Source of the DNA: Pseudomonas sp. AFG_SD02_1510_Pfu_092
GTDB taxonomy: Bacteria > Pseudomonadota > Gammaproteobacteria > Pseudomonadales > Pseudomonadaceae
NCBI RefSeq assembly: GCF_003331055.1
Contig: NZ_PUQD01000023.1
Location: forward strand, 1 to 64,000
DNA: 64,000 bases
Reading direction: 5' to 3'
The notes below the pieces were generated by a model, which made no database searches, was not told where the DNA came from, and saw only the letters and a program-made list of their open reading frames with translations. This document shows, one piece after another, positions 25,547-35,436 of the stretch (position 1 is the first letter of the stretch; each line of letters starts with the position of its first letter). The position numbers and the translations under genes were made by a program.

Positions 25547-27610
25547 ATGCCGCTGCGCCGCCTCTCCATCCAGTGGAAGATCACCCTCCTCGCCGGCCTG
25601 TGCCTGCTGGCCATCGTCGCCCTGCTGGTCACCACCTCGCTGGCCCAGGCGCGGCGCAGCGCGGCACTGGTCAACCAGGCCAACACCGAAATGCTCGACA
25701 GCAGCGCGCGCCTGCGCCTGCAGGCCCATGCCGAAACCCAGGCGCTGCGCATCCAGCGCTACTTCATGGACGCCTACCAGTACGGCAATGGTTTCGCTCG
25801 CCTGGTGCAGGTGCTCAAAGCCCGTGGTGGCAGCGACCTGCGCGCCGAGCTGACCCGCCAGGCCCGCGCCAGCCTGGCCGGCAACCCGGACGTGATCGGC
25901 CTGTACCTGGTGTTCCAGCCCAACGCCCTGGACGCAGACAGCCAGTACCGCGGCCAGGATGCCCTGGGTAGCAACGAAAGCGGGCGCTTCTCGCTGTACT
26001 GGTCGCGCCCCGAGCCCGCTACGCTCGAGCTCGAAGCCATGCCGGAGTCGATGCTCGGCGATGCCAGCATCGGCAGCAACGGCGCGGCGAAGAACCGCTG
26101 GCTGACCTGCCCTCAGGACACCGCCAGAACCTGTATCCTCGAGCCGTACCTCGACGAGGTGAATGGCCGCGAAGTGCTGATGACCAGCATCGCCCTGCCG
26201 CTGATGGAAGACGGCAAGGTCGTGGGCGTGGTCGGCCTCGACATCAGCCTGGCCAACCTGCAGCAATTGAGCCTGGACGGTCGCCGCGAAGTGTTCGATG
26301 GCCATGGCCAGGTCAGCATCGCCAGCGCAGCCGGCCTGCTGGCCGGCAACAGCCGCGATGCCAGCGCGCTCGGCAAGCCAATGGACAAGGCGGTAGCCGA
26401 CGGCCTGCTGCGTGTGGCCCACCCGTTCACGCCAATCCCCGACGCCGCGCCGTGGCAGGTGTTGCTGGAATTGCCAGAAAGCGTGTTGCAGGCACCTGCC
26501 GTCGCCCTCAACCAGCGCCTGGACGCACACAACCACAGCGCCAACCTCACCAGCCTGCTGATCGGCCTGGCCGCTGCAGTGGTCGGCCTGCTGCTGGTGT
26601 GGCTGACCGCGCGCGGCGTGACCCGGCCGATCCTGGCCGTGGCGGCGCGCCTGGAAGACATCGCCAGCGGCGAAGGCGACCTCACCCGCCGCCTGGACTA
26701 CGCCCGCCAGGACGAACTGGGCCAGCTCACCGGCTGGTTCAACCGCTTTCTCGACAAGCTGCAGCCGGTCATCGCCCAGGTCAAAGGCTCATTGCAGGAG
26801 GCCCGCAGTACCGCCGATCAGTCGGCTGCCATCGCCAGCCAGACCAGTGATGGCATGCAGCAGCAGCACCGGGAAATCGAGCAGGTCGCCACTGCGGCCA
26901 ACGAAATGAGCGCCACCGCCCTGGATGTCGCGCACAACGCCGCGCAGGCGGCCCAGGCGGCACGCGCCGCCGACCAGGCCAGCCGCGAGGGCCTGCAACT
27001 GGTCGACAGCACCCGCCAGGGTATCGACCGCCTGGCGGCCGGCATGAACACCGCCATGGACGAGGCGCGCGCCCTGGAAGACCGCAGCGGGCAGATCGGC
27101 TCGGTACTGGAGGTGATCCGCACCATTGCCGAGCAGACCAACCTGCTGGCGCTCAATGCCGCCATCGAGGCTGCCCGCGCCGGCGAGGCCGGGCGTGGCT
27201 TTGCCGTGGTCGCCGATGAAGTGCGCGGCCTGGCCCAGCGCACCCAGGTGTCGGTGGAAGAAATTCGCCAGGTCATCGAAGGCCTGCAGCAAGGCACTCA
27301 GGATGTGGTGGGGGCGATGCACGAAGGGCAGCGCCAGGCCCAGGACAGCGCCACCCGGATGGTCCAGGCACTGCCAGCGCTGCAGCGTATCGGCGAGGCG
27401 GTGGCGGTGATCAGCGACATGAACCTGCAAATTGCCTCGGCGGCCGAAGAGCAGAGCGCGGTGGCCGAGGAAGTGAACCGCAACGTGGCCGGCATCCGCG
27501 ATGTGACCGAATCGCTGGCCGGCCAGGCCGACGAATCGGCGCGCATCAGCCAGGCCTTGAACCGGCTGGCCAACCAGCAACAGGCGCTGATGGAGCAGTT
27601 CCGCGTCTAG
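25547..27610 (+). CDS. Methyl-accepting chemotaxis protein with dCache sensor domain (McpU-like)
   Basis: The protein has 687 residues: a first membrane helix (~12-32), a periplasmic domain of ~300 residues with the dCache form ([20 protein letters not shown] ... [20 protein letters not shown]), a second helix (~335-355, [18 protein letters not shown]), a HAMP domain (~356-410), and a signalling hairpin whose tip is [20 protein letters not shown] at about residue 526. It reports ligand binding to CheA/CheW. No C-terminal CheR-tethering pentapeptide is seen (ends LMEQFRV). Its position and neighbours match what I remember of McpU, the P. putida polyamine receptor; ligand identity is inference. 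Confidence 0.9.
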   Translation: MPLRRLSIQWKITLLAGLCLLAIVALLVTTSLAQARRSAALVNQANTEMLDSSARLRLQAHAETQALRIQRYFMDAYQYGNGFARLVQVLKARGGSDLRAELTRQARASLAGNPDVIGLYLVFQPNALDADSQYRGQDALGSNESGRFSLYWSRPEPATLELEAMPESMLGDASIGSNGAAKNRWLTCPQDTARTCILEPYLDEVNGREVLMTSIALPLMEDGKVVGVVGLDISLANLQQLSLDGRREVFDGHGQVSIASAAGLLAGNSRDASALGKPMDKAVADGLLRVAHPFTPIPDAAPWQVLLELPESVLQAPAVALNQRLDAHNHSANLTSLLIGLAAAVVGLLLVWLTARGVTRPILAVAARLEDIASGEGDLTRRLDYARQDELGQLTGWFNRFLDKLQPVIAQVKGSLQEARSTADQSAAIASQTSDGMQQQHREIEQVATAANEMSATALDVAHNAAQAAQAARAADQASREGLQLVDSTRQGIDRLAAGMNTAMDEARALEDRSGQIGSVLEVIRTIAEQTNLLALNAAIEAARAGEAGRGFAVVADEVRGLAQRTQVSVEEIRQVIEGLQQGTQDVVGAMHEGQRQAQDSATRMVQALPALQRIGEAVAVISDMNLQIASAAEEQSAVAEEVNRNVAGIRDVTESLAGQADESARISQALNRLANQQQALMEQFRV

Positions 27611-27616
27611 CCTGTT

Positions 27617-27715
27617 AAGGCCTTTTCGCGGGTAAACCCGCTCCCACAAGGTCCGACGCTGCTTTCAAGGTCAGAGCATAACCCTGTGGGAGCGGGTTTA
27701 CCCGCGAACAGGCCA
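27617..27715. repeat. Inverted REP pair after the chemoreceptor gene
   Basis: ccttttcgcgggtaaacccg..ctcccacaag then ctgtgggagcgggtttaccc..gcgaacaggcc; the two copies face each other. Confidence 0.9.
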
Positions 27716-27758
27716 GCACATACAACACAGCAGCAGGGCTATTTACCGAGCACATCTC

Positions 27759-28718
27759 ATGCAAACCGCAACCCGATCCACCTTCTTCGACATCACCAGC
27801 GAACAAGGCCTGCTACGCACCTCGATCGCCGTCACCCTGTTCATCGCCACCATCGGCATCGCCTTCGGCCTGGCCTCCGGTTCATTCTCGATCGTTTTCG
27901 ACGGCGTCTATTCGCTGGTCGATGCCAGCATGAGCGGGCTGTCGCTGGTGGTGGTCAAGCTGATTACCTCGCACACCACCAGCGTGCAGATGTCGCGCAA
28001 GCTACGCGAGCGCTTCACCATGGGCTTCTGGCACCTGGAGCCGATGGTGCTGGCGCTCAACGGCATCCTGCTCAGCGGCGTGGCCATCTATGCGCTGATC
28101 AACGCCGTCAGCAGCCTGCTGCAAGGCGGCCGCCATCTGGAGTTCGGCATTGCCATGGTCTACGCCCTGCTGACGGTGGTCGCCTGCGTGACCATCGCCC
28201 TGGTCGAAGCCCGCGCCAACCGCAAGCTATGCTCGGACTTCGTACGCATGGACGTCAAGGGCTGGGTGATGTCGGCCAGTATCACCGCCGCCTTGCTGAT
28301 CGCCTTCTGCTTTGGCTACGCGGTACAGGGCACGTCGCTGGAATGGCTATCGCCGTATATCGACCCGGCGGTACTGGCGCTGGTCTGCCTGGTGATCATC
28401 CCGCTGCCGCTGTCTGTGGTGCGCCAGGCGCTGTCGGAAATTTTCCTGGTGACGCCCGGCGACCTCAAGCTGCATGTGGATGAAGTGGCCAAGGCCTTCG
28501 TCGCCCGCCACGGGCTGCAGTCGTACCGCGCCTATGTGGCCAAGGTCGGCCGCTCGCGAGAGATCGAACTGTACTTCATCGTGCCCAAGGCCATGGCCGC
28601 GAAGACCATCGATGAATGGGATGCCTGGCGCAACGAGATCGGTGATGCCGTGGGTGGCGAAGGGCCGGACCGTTGGCTGACGGTAGTGTTTACCGGGGAC
28701 CCGGAATGGGCAGAATGA
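27759..28718 (+). CDS. CDF-fold membrane transporter with non-canonical metal site
   Basis: This 319-residue protein has the cation diffusion facilitator architecture: six membrane segments (~20-40, 45-68, 93-112, 130-150, 168-188, 203-222) and a cytoplasmic ferredoxin-like tail (~230-315). However, the ligands of E. coli FieF/YiiP are not kept when aligned by eye: site A D45-D49/H153-D157 corresponds to Tyr51-Asp55 (YSLVD) and Asp165-Trp169 (MDVKGW). The usual HPFGHGKAE loop is RFTMGFWHLEP. Metal efflux is therefore doubtful. The gene follows the chemoreceptor after a REP pair. A metal-independent or different substrate is possible. Confidence 0.8.
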   Translation: MQTATRSTFFDITSEQGLLRTSIAVTLFIATIGIAFGLASGSFSIVFDGVYSLVDASMSGLSLVVVKLITSHTTSVQMSRKLRERFTMGFWHLEPMVLALNGILLSGVAIYALINAVSSLLQGGRHLEFGIAMVYALLTVVACVTIALVEARANRKLCSDFVRMDVKGWVMSASITAALLIAFCFGYAVQGTSLEWLSPYIDPAVLALVCLVIIPLPLSVVRQALSEIFLVTPGDLKLHVDEVAKAFVARHGLQSYRAYVAKVGRSREIELYFIVPKAMAAKTIDEWDAWRNEIGDAVGGEGPDRWLTVVFTGDPEWAE

Positions 28719-28794
28719 CCCTGATCGCAACGCACTGCAGATCATGAGCAAGGCGATTTGCTATGATCGGGCAAAATTTGGCGGAGCCTGACGC

Positions 28795-29499
28795 ATGCTT
28801 AACCCCCTGAAAATCCTGAAAGAAAATCGCTACAAGAGAGTGATCAGAAAATCAGGTGGCAAGCTCGCAGGCGGCACCGATACGTTCAGCAAGGCCGCGG
28901 AAGCCCGCATCGAGGCCCCGGTCCAGCTCGGCCATATTCGTATCGAGTCGAGGCAGGTGAGCATCGGTGCCCATACCTACATACGCAGTGATAGCACGCT
29001 GTCGCTGGTCGCCTCGATCGGCCGCTTCTGCTCGATCGGTTCCGGCTGCACCCTTGGCCAGGAAAAGAACACGCACCCGTCAGCCTGGGTCAGCAGCCAT
29101 CCGTTCCAGTATGAAAACAATCGGCTTGCCTACGCGCCGGCAGTGACCCATGCCAACATCGGCCACGATGTCTGGATCGGTGCTGAAGCCACGGTGCTCG
29201 AAGGCGTGACGGTCGGCACAGGCGCGATCATCGCCACACGCGCGCTGGTGACACGCGACGTTCCGCCTTATGCGATCGTAGGCGGCAACCCGGCCCGGAT
29301 CATCCGCTTTCGCCACCCGGACGAGCTGATCGCGCGGCTGTTGGCCAGCAAATGGTGGGAGCTGGAAATCGACACGCTCAAGGCACTGCCACTCGACAAC
29401 CCGTCGCAGTTTCTGCAGGCCATCGAAACCCTCGAGCGCAAACCTGCGGCCAGCTACAAGACCCTGCGCCTGAATAAACGCAGCGCAACCGAACTGTAA
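28795..29499 (+). CDS. Left-handed beta-helix acyltransferase (hexapeptide family)
   Basis: The protein (234 residues) shows hexapeptide repeats ([52 protein letters not shown]) and the xenobiotic acetyltransferase signature [19 protein letters not shown] with His in [13 protein letters not shown]. These enzymes use acetyl-CoA or succinyl-CoA to modify sugars, amino acids or antibiotics. The nearest look-alikes are the CatB-type and capsular sugar acetyltransferases; the substrate is unknown here. A cluster of basic residues at the start ([18 protein letters not shown]) may be a membrane-surface tether. It is separated from the CDF gene by 76 bases and followed by a terminator. Confidence 0.85.
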   Translation: MLNPLKILKENRYKRVIRKSGGKLAGGTDTFSKAAEARIEAPVQLGHIRIESRQVSIGAHTYIRSDSTLSLVASIGRFCSIGSGCTLGQEKNTHPSAWVSSHPFQYENNRLAYAPAVTHANIGHDVWIGAEATVLEGVTVGTGAIIATRALVTRDVPPYAIVGGNPARIIRFRHPDELIARLLASKWWELEIDTLKALPLDNPSQFLQAIETLERKPAASYKTLRLNKRSATEL

Positions 29500-29517
29500 A
29501 GTTGAGCGCCAGACGAA

Positions 29518-29549
29518 AAAGCCCGCGACCGTTGCCGGTAGCGGGCTTT
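29518..29549. terminator. Bidirectional intrinsic terminator
   Basis: AAAGCCCGC (29518-29526) pairs with GCGGGCTTT (29541-29549); it ends the acyltransferase transcript and, on the other strand, the tRNA-Lys transcript. Confidence 0.88.
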
Positions 29550-29562
29550 GACGTACTGCATA

Positions 29563-29638
29563 TGGTGGGTCGTGTAGGATTCGAACCTACGACCAATTGG
29601 TTAAAAGCCAACTGCTCTACCAACTGAGCTAACGACCC
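29563..29638 (-). tRNA. tRNA-Lys (anticodon TTT)
   Basis: The minus strand starts GGGTCGTTAGCTCAGTTGGT and ends ACGACCCACCA with encoded CCA. Anticodon loop GCTTTTAAC has anticodon TTT. 76 nucleotides. Confidence 0.98.
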
Positions 29639-29698
29639 GTTGGATGGCGCGTATAATACTGATTTCTAACGGGAAATCAACACCCCATCACAGATTTT

Positions 29699-30373
29699 TC
29701 AAAAATACCGGGTCGGGTCATCCACGCCCGCCGCCTTGAAACCGTCGGCACGCAGGCGGCAGCTGTCGCATTTGCCGCAGGCGCGGCCGTCATCGTCGGC
29801 CTGGTAGCAGGAAACGGTCAGGCTGTAATCCACGCCACGGGCCAGGCCGGCCTGCACGATCTGCGCCTTGCTCATGTTCTGCAGCGGCGCCTGGATGCGG
29901 AAGCCCTGCCCTTCGACACCGGCCTTGGTCGCCAGGTTGGCCATGCGCTCGAAGGCCTCGACGAACTCGGGGCGGCAATCGGGGTAGCCGGAATAATCCA
30001 CGGCGTTGACGCCAATGAAGATGTCGCGGGCTTCGAGCACTTCCGCCCAACCCAGAGCCAGCGACAGGAACACGGTGTTGCGCGCCGGCACGTAGGTGAC
30101 CGGGATGCCTTCGCCCGGGGTTTCCGGCACATCGATGCTGCTGTCGGTCAACGCCGAGCCGCCGATGCCGTCCAGGTTCAGGCCGATGACCTTGTGTTCG
30201 ACCACGCCCAGGTCGCGGGCAACCCGGGCAGCGGCGTTCAGTTCGGCGCGGTGGCGCTGGCCGTAATCAAAACTCATGGTGTAGCAGCTGTAGCCTTCGG
30301 CCTTGGCCATGGCGACCACGGTGGCCGAGTCCAGGCCACCGGACAACAGGATGACTGCGCGTTTTTCGCTCAT
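29699..30373 (-). CDS. queC: 7-cyano-7-deazaguanine synthase QueC
   Basis: This 224-residue enzyme turns 7-carboxy-7-deazaguanine into preQ0 with ATP and ammonia, in queuosine synthesis. The PP-loop SGGLDSATV is near residue 10, [12 protein letters not shown] follows, and the zinc-binding cysteines close the protein ([14 protein letters not shown]). The ATG at 30373 is preferred; an upstream in-frame start adds 14 residues of no similarity. queE lies 17 bases upstream on the same strand, consistent with co-expression. Confidence 0.97.
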   Translation of the reverse strand: MSEKRAVILLSGGLDSATVVAMAKAEGYSCYTMSFDYGQRHRAELNAAARVARDLGVVEHKVIGLNLDGIGGSALTDSSIDVPETPGEGIPVTYVPARNTVFLSLALGWAEVLEARDIFIGVNAVDYSGYPDCRPEFVEAFERMANLATKAGVEGQGFRIQAPLQNMSKAQIVQAGLARGVDYSLTVSCYQADDDGRACGKCDSCRLRADGFKAAGVDDPTRYF

Positions 30374-30390
30374 GTGTGCTTGCTCCTCAA

Positions 30391-31038
30391 TCAACGTCCG
30401 GGTTCGTCGTTCCACAGCAGCTTGTGCAGCTGCAGCTGGAAGCGCACGGGCAGGTTGTCGGCGACGATCCAGTCGGCCAGGTCGCTGGCGTTGACCTGGT
30501 GGTGGCTGGGCGAGAACAGCACCTCGCCGGCACGTTCGGCCAGGTTGTACTGAATCAGCTTGGAGACCGCCCAGTCGTAATCCTCGCGGGAACAGATGAC
30601 GAACTTGACCTGGTCGTTGCGGGTCAGCTGCTCGATGTTCTCGTAGCGGTTACGGTGCGACTCTTTGGAGCCAGGGGTTTTCAGGTCGACCACGCGGCTG
30701 ACGCGGGTGTCGGTGCCGGAAATGTCCAGTGCCCCGCTGGTTTCCAGCGAAACCTCGTAACCGGCGTCACACAGGCGCTGCAACAGCGGCAAGGCGTTGG
30801 GTTGGGCCAGCGGCTCGCCACCGGTGACGCAGACGTAGCGCGGCTTGAAGCCGGCAACCTGCTCAAGGATCGAGTCGAGGGTGCGCAGGGTGCCGCCAGT
30901 GAAGGCATAGGCACTGTCGCAGTACTGGCAACGCAGGGGGCAACCGGTGAGGCGCACGAATACCGTGGGCAGCCCAGCCGTTCGCGTTTCACCCTGCAAG
31001 GAGTAAAAGACTTCGGTGATGCGTAATGTGTCTTGCAT
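30391..31038 (-). CDS. queE: 7-carboxy-7-deazaguanine synthase QueE
   Basis: A 215-residue radical SAM protein. The cluster motif is [14 protein letters not shown] (C-x3-C-x2-C, the usual form); EVFYSLQGE at the N-terminus and VTGGEPLAQ are strong family marks. It makes CDG from 6-carboxytetrahydropterin, the step before QueC. The ATG at 31038 gives [17 protein letters not shown]; a GTG three codons upstream is less likely. It follows a terminator that ends the tol-pal operon, so it should have its own promoter in 31039-31155. I see no preQ1 aptamer there. Confidence 0.96.
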   Translation of the reverse strand: MQDTLRITEVFYSLQGETRTAGLPTVFVRLTGCPLRCQYCDSAYAFTGGTLRTLDSILEQVAGFKPRYVCVTGGEPLAQPNALPLLQRLCDAGYEVSLETSGALDISGTDTRVSRVVDLKTPGSKESHRNRYENIEQLTRNDQVKFVICSREDYDWAVSKLIQYNLAERAGEVLFSPSHHQVNASDLADWIVADNLPVRFQLQLHKLLWNDEPGR

Positions 31039-31158
31039 GCTCGCCACGGGCGTGACAGCTAAACAGGCTGTCCGCCTCCGTCAGGCACTGTCGCGGACTC
31101 GACATGGCGTTATCCGCAACAGCGTGTTTACGAAAAAAGGGCAGTGATTCTAACGAAA

Positions 31159-31181
31159 AAACCCGCGACAAGCGCGGGTTT
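31159..31181 (-). terminator. Terminator of the tol-pal-cpoB operon
   Basis: AAACCCGCG (31159-31167) pairs with CGCGGGTTT (31173-31181); on the minus strand the stem is followed by TTTCGTTAG. Confidence 0.9.
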
Positions 31182-31198
31182 CTTTCAAACGATACGAC

Positions 31199-32005
31199 CT
31201 AGAGCTTCTGCATGTCACGCTGGGCCAGTTGCGCGGCCGAGGTGCCGGGGTACTGGGTGATGACCTGCTGCAGGATGCCCTTGACCTTGTCGGTGTGGCC
31301 CATGCGGCGCTCGACGTCAGCCAGCTTGTACAGCGAATCCGGCACCTTGCTGTGCTTCGGGTACTTCTGGCTGACCTGGGCGAAGGCCTGGCTGGCAGCG
31401 GGCAGGTCGCCCTTGGCCAGGTTCACTTCACCCAGCCAGTACTGGGCGTTGCCGGCGTACTGGCTGTTGGGGTACTTGCGCAGGAAGGCGTTGAACGCCT
31501 GGCTGGCTTTGTCGAAGTCTTTCTGCTTGATCAGGTCGAAAGCGGCATCGTAGTAGAGCTTTTCTTTCGCCGGATCACCGGGCTCGCTACTGGCGGCCGG
31601 TTGTTGCGCAGCAGCACCTGCTGCTGCATCGGGGGCGGCACTGGATGCACCACCACCGGAGGAATTGTCAGGGGTCGCGGCAGGCGCGGCGCCACTGTTG
31701 ATGCGACGGTCCAGGTCCTGGTAACGCTCCAGGTTTTCCTGCTTCATGCGCGACACATCGTTCTGCAGCTCTTCGATGATGCCTTGCTGGCGGGAAAGCT
31801 GATCCTGCATCTGTTGCAGCTGCATGAACAGCTGGCCCTGTGCAGAGGCAGGGGCCGAAGCCCCTGACCCGGCATAGGCGCCGCTCGTGCCATAACCCGC
31901 AGGCGGATAACTGCCTGCGTTGTCATCAACTACAGGAACCTCAGCCCAGGCCGCGAGCGGCAGGCTGAGTGCGAGGACGGTTACTACACGGCGGCCCATA
32001 CGCAT
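31199..32005 (-). CDS. cpoB: Cell division coordinator CpoB (YbgF)
   Basis: The 268-residue precursor has a signal peptide (MGRRVVTVLALSLPLAAWA, cleavage before EVPVVDD), a trimeric coiled-coil segment (~55-95, QLQQMQDQLSRQQGIIEELQ), a low-complexity Ala/Ser/Pro linker (~105-145) and three TPR repeats (~148-265). In E. coli CpoB binds TolA and links peptidoglycan synthesis to outer-membrane constriction. It is the last gene of the tol-pal operon, six bases after pal, as in other gammaproteobacteria. Confidence 0.94.
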   Translation of the reverse strand: MRMGRRVVTVLALSLPLAAWAEVPVVDDNAGSYPPAGYGTSGAYAGSGASAPASAQGQLFMQLQQMQDQLSRQQGIIEELQNDVSRMKQENLERYQDLDRRINSGAAPAATPDNSSGGGASSAAPDAAAGAAAQQPAASSEPGDPAKEKLYYDAAFDLIKQKDFDKASQAFNAFLRKYPNSQYAGNAQYWLGEVNLAKGDLPAASQAFAQVSQKYPKHSKVPDSLYKLADVERRMGHTDKVKGILQQVITQYPGTSAAQLAQRDMQKL

Positions 32006-32011
32006 GAGAAC

Positions 32012-32512
32012 TTACTTACGCAGTTCTACGCGACGGTTCTGAGCCCAGGACTGCTCGTCGTTGCCAGTGGCAACCGGACGCTCTTCACCGTAGGAAACCA
32101 GCTCCAGCTGAGCAGGGGAAACGCCCTGCAGAACCAGGTAGCGCTGAACGGCCTTGGCACGACGCTCACCCAGAGCCATGTTGTACTCGCGGGTGCCGCG
32201 CTCGTCGGTGTTGCCTTCCAGAACAACGCGGTTGCCGTTGGCTTTCAGGTCCTTGGCGTGAACGTCCAGAGCGCGCATGGCTTCTGGCTTCAGGTCCGAG
32301 CTGTCGTATTCGAAGTAGAAGGTGGTGATTGCGCGCAGGGCAGCTTCTTCGCTCAGAGAGCCGTCAACTGCGCCAGTGTTGGCACCGTAGCCAGCGTTCG
32401 GGTCTACAGCAGCGCCTTCGCCTGCGTTGTCACCGCCCTTCGAGGAGCAACCTACAGCTACGGCCATGGCCAGAGCCAGCGCAGCAAATTTACCAAACTT
32501 CAGCATTTCCAT
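32012..32512 (-). CDS. pal: Peptidoglycan-associated lipoprotein Pal (OprL)
   Basis: The product has 166 residues, with a lipoprotein signal ending AVAVGC (lipid Cys22) and a C-terminal OmpA-like domain (~60-165) whose peptidoglycan-binding residues lie in [11 protein letters not shown] and [10 protein letters not shown]. It tethers the outer membrane to the wall and receives TolA/TolB signals. This is the OprL protein used as a Pseudomonas marker. Located between tolB and cpoB. Confidence 0.97.
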
Positions 32513-32565
32513 CGTGAAACTCCTAATGAAACCCCAGTGTGTTAAGCAAAAGTATTACGCCGCAA

Positions 32566-33867
32566 TCAGTTCAGGTAAGGGGACCAGGACGGTTCTCTGA
32601 CTTCGCCTTGAGCGGTAGGAAGTGGGAGCCTCACGCGTCCATTAAGCGACACGAGCATCAAGACTCCCCGGCCCTGCTGGCGGGTGGCGTAGATTAGCAT
32701 GGTGCCGTTTGGCGCAACAGTGGGAGACTCATCAAGACTTGTTTCCGAGAGAATCTTTACACTTCCGCGTTGCAAATCCTGGGCCGCAACTTTGAAGTTG
32801 GTGAAGCCCTGCTGGCGATGGATCATCACCAGGGTCTTTTCGTCCGCCGACAGTTTCGGGTTGGCGTTGTAGTTGCCCACGAAGGTCACGCGCTCGGCAC
32901 CACCGCCACCGACCGACTGCTTGTAGATCTGCGGCTTGCCGCCACGGTCGGAGGTGAAGTACAGGGTGTTGCCGTCCTTGCCCCAGAACGGTTCGGTGTT
33001 GATGCCCGGGCCAGCGGTAACCCGGCTGATCTGCCGCGAAGCCACGTTCATTACGTAGATGTCCGGGTTGCCGTCCTTCGACAGCACGAACGCCAGGCGG
33101 GTGCCGTCCGGCGACCAGGCTGGCGCGCCGTTCAGGCCTTCGAAGTTGGTGACCTGCTCGCGGCGGCCGGTATCGATGTGCTGGACGAAGATGCGCGGGC
33201 GCTTCTGCTCGAACGAGACATAGGCGATACGCTTGCCATCCGGCGCAAAGCGTGGCGACAGGATCGGTTCACGCGATTGCAGCAGGGTCACCGCACGCGC
33301 ACCGTCGTAGTCCGAACGCTGCAGGGTGTAGCGGGTGTTGTTGGTGGAGAAGCGCTCGGCGGTCACGTACAGCATGCGGGTGGAGAACGCGCCCTTGATG
33401 CCGGTGAGCTTTTCGAACGACTGGTCGGAAATGTAGTGCGCCATGTCGCGCAGTTGGTCGACGCTGCCCGCCACGCTACCGGTCAGCACCTGCTGCTCGG
33501 TGGCGACGTTGAACAGTGCGTACTGCACCTGCAGGCGACCGCCCGACGGCACGATGCTGCCGACCATCACGTACTGCGCACCCAGCGCTTTCCAGTCACG
33601 GAAGATGACTTCGCTGGCCTGCGACGGCTGGCTGATCATGTTCTGCCGCGGAATCGGCGAGTAGTAGCCGGAGTTGCGCAGGTCGTTACCGATGATGTCG
33701 GCCATGTCTTCGGGCAGCACGCTGCCGCCCTGCAGACCAAACGGCACTACCGCGATGGGCGTGGCCCGGTCGCTGCCGCTGGTGACCAGGATGTTCTTTT
33801 CCTCTGCCACGGCCATGCCTGCCACGCAGCACAGCATGACCAGCAGTCCTCTCAGACGTTTAATCAC
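32566..33867 (-). CDS. tolB: Tol-Pal system beta-propeller protein TolB
   Basis: A 433-residue periplasmic protein with signal [21 protein letters not shown], an N-terminal alpha/beta domain and a six-bladed propeller with repeated [30 protein letters not shown] and [12 protein letters not shown] blades. It binds Pal and TolA. The start is a GTG whose first four bases are the end of tolA (GTGA overlap), so the two are translationally coupled. Length and blades match the family. Confidence 0.97.
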   Translation of the reverse strand: MIKRLRGLLVMLCCVAGMAVAEEKNILVTSGSDRATPIAVVPFGLQGGSVLPEDMADIIGNDLRNSGYYSPIPRQNMISQPSQASEVIFRDWKALGAQYVMVGSIVPSGGRLQVQYALFNVATEQQVLTGSVAGSVDQLRDMAHYISDQSFEKLTGIKGAFSTRMLYVTAERFSTNNTRYTLQRSDYDGARAVTLLQSREPILSPRFAPDGKRIAYVSFEQKRPRIFVQHIDTGRREQVTNFEGLNGAPAWSPDGTRLAFVLSKDGNPDIYVMNVASRQISRVTAGPGINTEPFWGKDGNTLYFTSDRGGKPQIYKQSVGGGGAERVTFVGNYNANPKLSADEKTLVMIHRQQGFTNFKVAAQDLQRGSVKILSETSLDESPTVAPNGTMLIYATRQQGRGVLMLVSLNGRVRLPLPTAQGEVREPSWSPYLN

Positions 33868-34970
33868 AACGCTAGATCCTCAGGTGTAAATGTCATCTTG
33901 AACGAACGATATTGGTTGAAATCGCTCGGCTTCATACCCTGCATCTCGGTCAAACGACCAATGTTCTTCACCGCAGCCACCGCCGAACTGTCGTACGGGC
34001 CGTCACCACTGGACCGGGCCACGCTGACGTTGGTGATGGTACCGTCCGGCAACATGTTGATCTGCAGGACCACCGTCATGCCCTTGCGCGCGGAAGGCGG
34101 ACGTGCCCAGCCCTCGGCCGCGCGCAAGCGAATCAGGTCGTCGAAGTCGCCGGCCACCTGGTCACCCTGCTCGTCGGCCAGCGCCTGCTGCCGTTCGGTG
34201 GTGTCGGACAACAGCTCGGCCAGGGCCTGGGCTTTCTTGTCTTCCGCCGCCTTGCGGGCCGCTTCCTGTGCCTTTTTCTTCTGGGCGTCTGCAGCGGCCT
34301 TTTTCTTGGCCTCTTCAGCTGCCTTCTTCTTCGCGTCCTCGGCCGCCGCTTTCTTCTTGGCGTCCTCGGCTGCTTTCTTCTTGGCCTCTTCGGCTGCCTT
34401 TTTCTTGGCATCCTCGGCGGCTTGTTTCTTCGCCTCTTCAGCGGCCTCTTTCTTGGCCTCTTCTTCGGCTTTCTTCTTTTCTTCCTCGGCCTTTTTCTTG
34501 GCGATGTCGGCCTGCTGCTTCTCGGCGGCCTTCTTCGCCTCTTCGGCCTTCTTGGCTTCGGCGGTTTTCTTCGCCTCGGCGGCCTTGGCGGCTTCGGCAG
34601 CAGCCTCGGCTTTCTTGGCCTCGGCAGCTTCGCGAGCCTCTTCGGCCTTTTGAGCGGCGTCGGCTTTCTTTTGTTCCGCGGCCTTCACGGCCTCCTGCTC
34701 GACCTTCTTCTGCTCCAGCTGCTCGACCTCGGTCTGGCGCGAAGCGGTTTTCTTCGCTTCCCCGGCAATCTTCTGATTGGTCTGGGTGGTCGCCTGGCTC
34801 TTGGACTTGAGCTGGTACAGGGTAGCCTGAACGATCGGCTTGGAGGGCGGCAGTTCAGGCGTCATGGCAAAACTGACGAACAGCAGGGCGAACACCAGCA
34901 CATGCAGGCCGATGGCCCAGACACTGGGCCAGAAGTAGCTTTCCGAGGCGGATGGCTCTCGCTGTTGCAT
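33864..34970 (-). CDS. tolA: TolA, inner-membrane linker of the Tol-Pal system
   Basis: The product has 368 residues: a short N-terminus, one membrane helix (~14-36, [20 protein letters not shown]), a long helical domain of Ala, Lys and Glu (~65-240) and the C-terminal globular TolA domain (~255-368). The central part repeats a motif like KKKAAEEAK about a dozen times. It spans the periplasm and is energised by TolQ/TolR. Its ATG overlaps the tolR stop (TGATG), and its end overlaps tolB. Confidence 0.96.
   Translation of the reverse strand: MQQREPSASESYFWPSVWAIGLHVLVFALLFVSFAMTPELPPSKPIVQATLYQLKSKSQATTQTNQKIAGEAKKTASRQTEVEQLEQKKVEQEAVKAAEQKKADAAQKAEEAREAAEAKKAEAAAEAAKAAEAKKTAEAKKAEEAKKAAEKQQADIAKKKAEEEKKKAEEEAKKEAAEEAKKQAAEDAKKKAAEEAKKKAAEDAKKKAAAEDAKKKAAEEAKKKAAADAQKKKAQEAARKAAEDKKAQALAELLSDTTERQQALADEQGDQVAGDFDDLIRLRAAEGWARPPSARKGMTVVLQINMLPDGTITNVSVARSSGDGPYDSSAVAAVKNIGRLTEMQGMKPSDFNQYRSFKMTFTPEDLAL
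34284..34500 (-). repeat. Tandem short repeats inside tolA
   Basis: The coding sequence for the helical rod is made of imperfect ~15 and 30 base repeats encoding KKKAAEEA and [12 protein letters not shown] units. Such repeats can vary in number between strains. Confidence 0.8.
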
Positions 34971-35422
34971 CAGGGCGCCTCGGTAATCAGGCCAACGTTA
35001 CCGACACCGGCCTTCTGCAACCCGCCCATGGCACCCATGACCGCGCCATAGTCGACAGCCTTGTCGCCACGAATGAACACCTGGGTCTGCTTGCCCTGGT
35101 CACGGCCGGCGGCAATGATCTTGGTCACTGCGTCGGTCATGGCCGGCAAGGTCATGGCCTTGTCCATCTGTTTGTCGGTATCGACTTCGCTACCGAGGTT
35201 CCAGTAGTAGGTCTTGTCGGCCTTGATGGAAATGGTGAGGATCTGGACGTTGTTGTCCTGCGGCAAGGCTTCACTGGAAACCTTGGGCAGGTCGACCTTC
35301 ACGCCCTGGTTGAGCATGGGCGCCGTCACCATGAAGATGACCAGCAGCACCAGCATCACGTCGATGTAGGGCACCACGTTCATCTCGGCGACGGGCTTGC
35401 GTTTGTGGCGAACTCGGGCCAT
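34970..35422 (-). CDS. tolR: TolR, proton-channel partner of TolQ
   Basis: This 150-residue protein begins MARVRHKRKPVAEMNVVPYI and has one membrane helix with the essential Asp (YIDVMLVLLVIFMVTAPML) followed by a periplasmic ExbD/TolR domain. With TolQ it forms the proton-driven motor for TolA. The gene lies 14 bases after tolQ and overlaps tolA by one base. Confidence 0.97.
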   Translation of the reverse strand: MARVRHKRKPVAEMNVVPYIDVMLVLLVIFMVTAPMLNQGVKVDLPKVSSEALPQDNNVQILTISIKADKTYYWNLGSEVDTDKQMDKAMTLPAMTDAVTKIIAAGRDQGKQTQVFIRGDKAVDYGAVMGAMGGLQKAGVGNVGLITEAP

Positions 35423-35436
35423 GGGCTTCTACCTGA

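Noticed and set aside
31039..31155. preQ1 riboswitch upstream of queE
   Set aside because: No pseudoknotted preQ1 aptamer pattern could be found by eye; only a terminator of the preceding operon.
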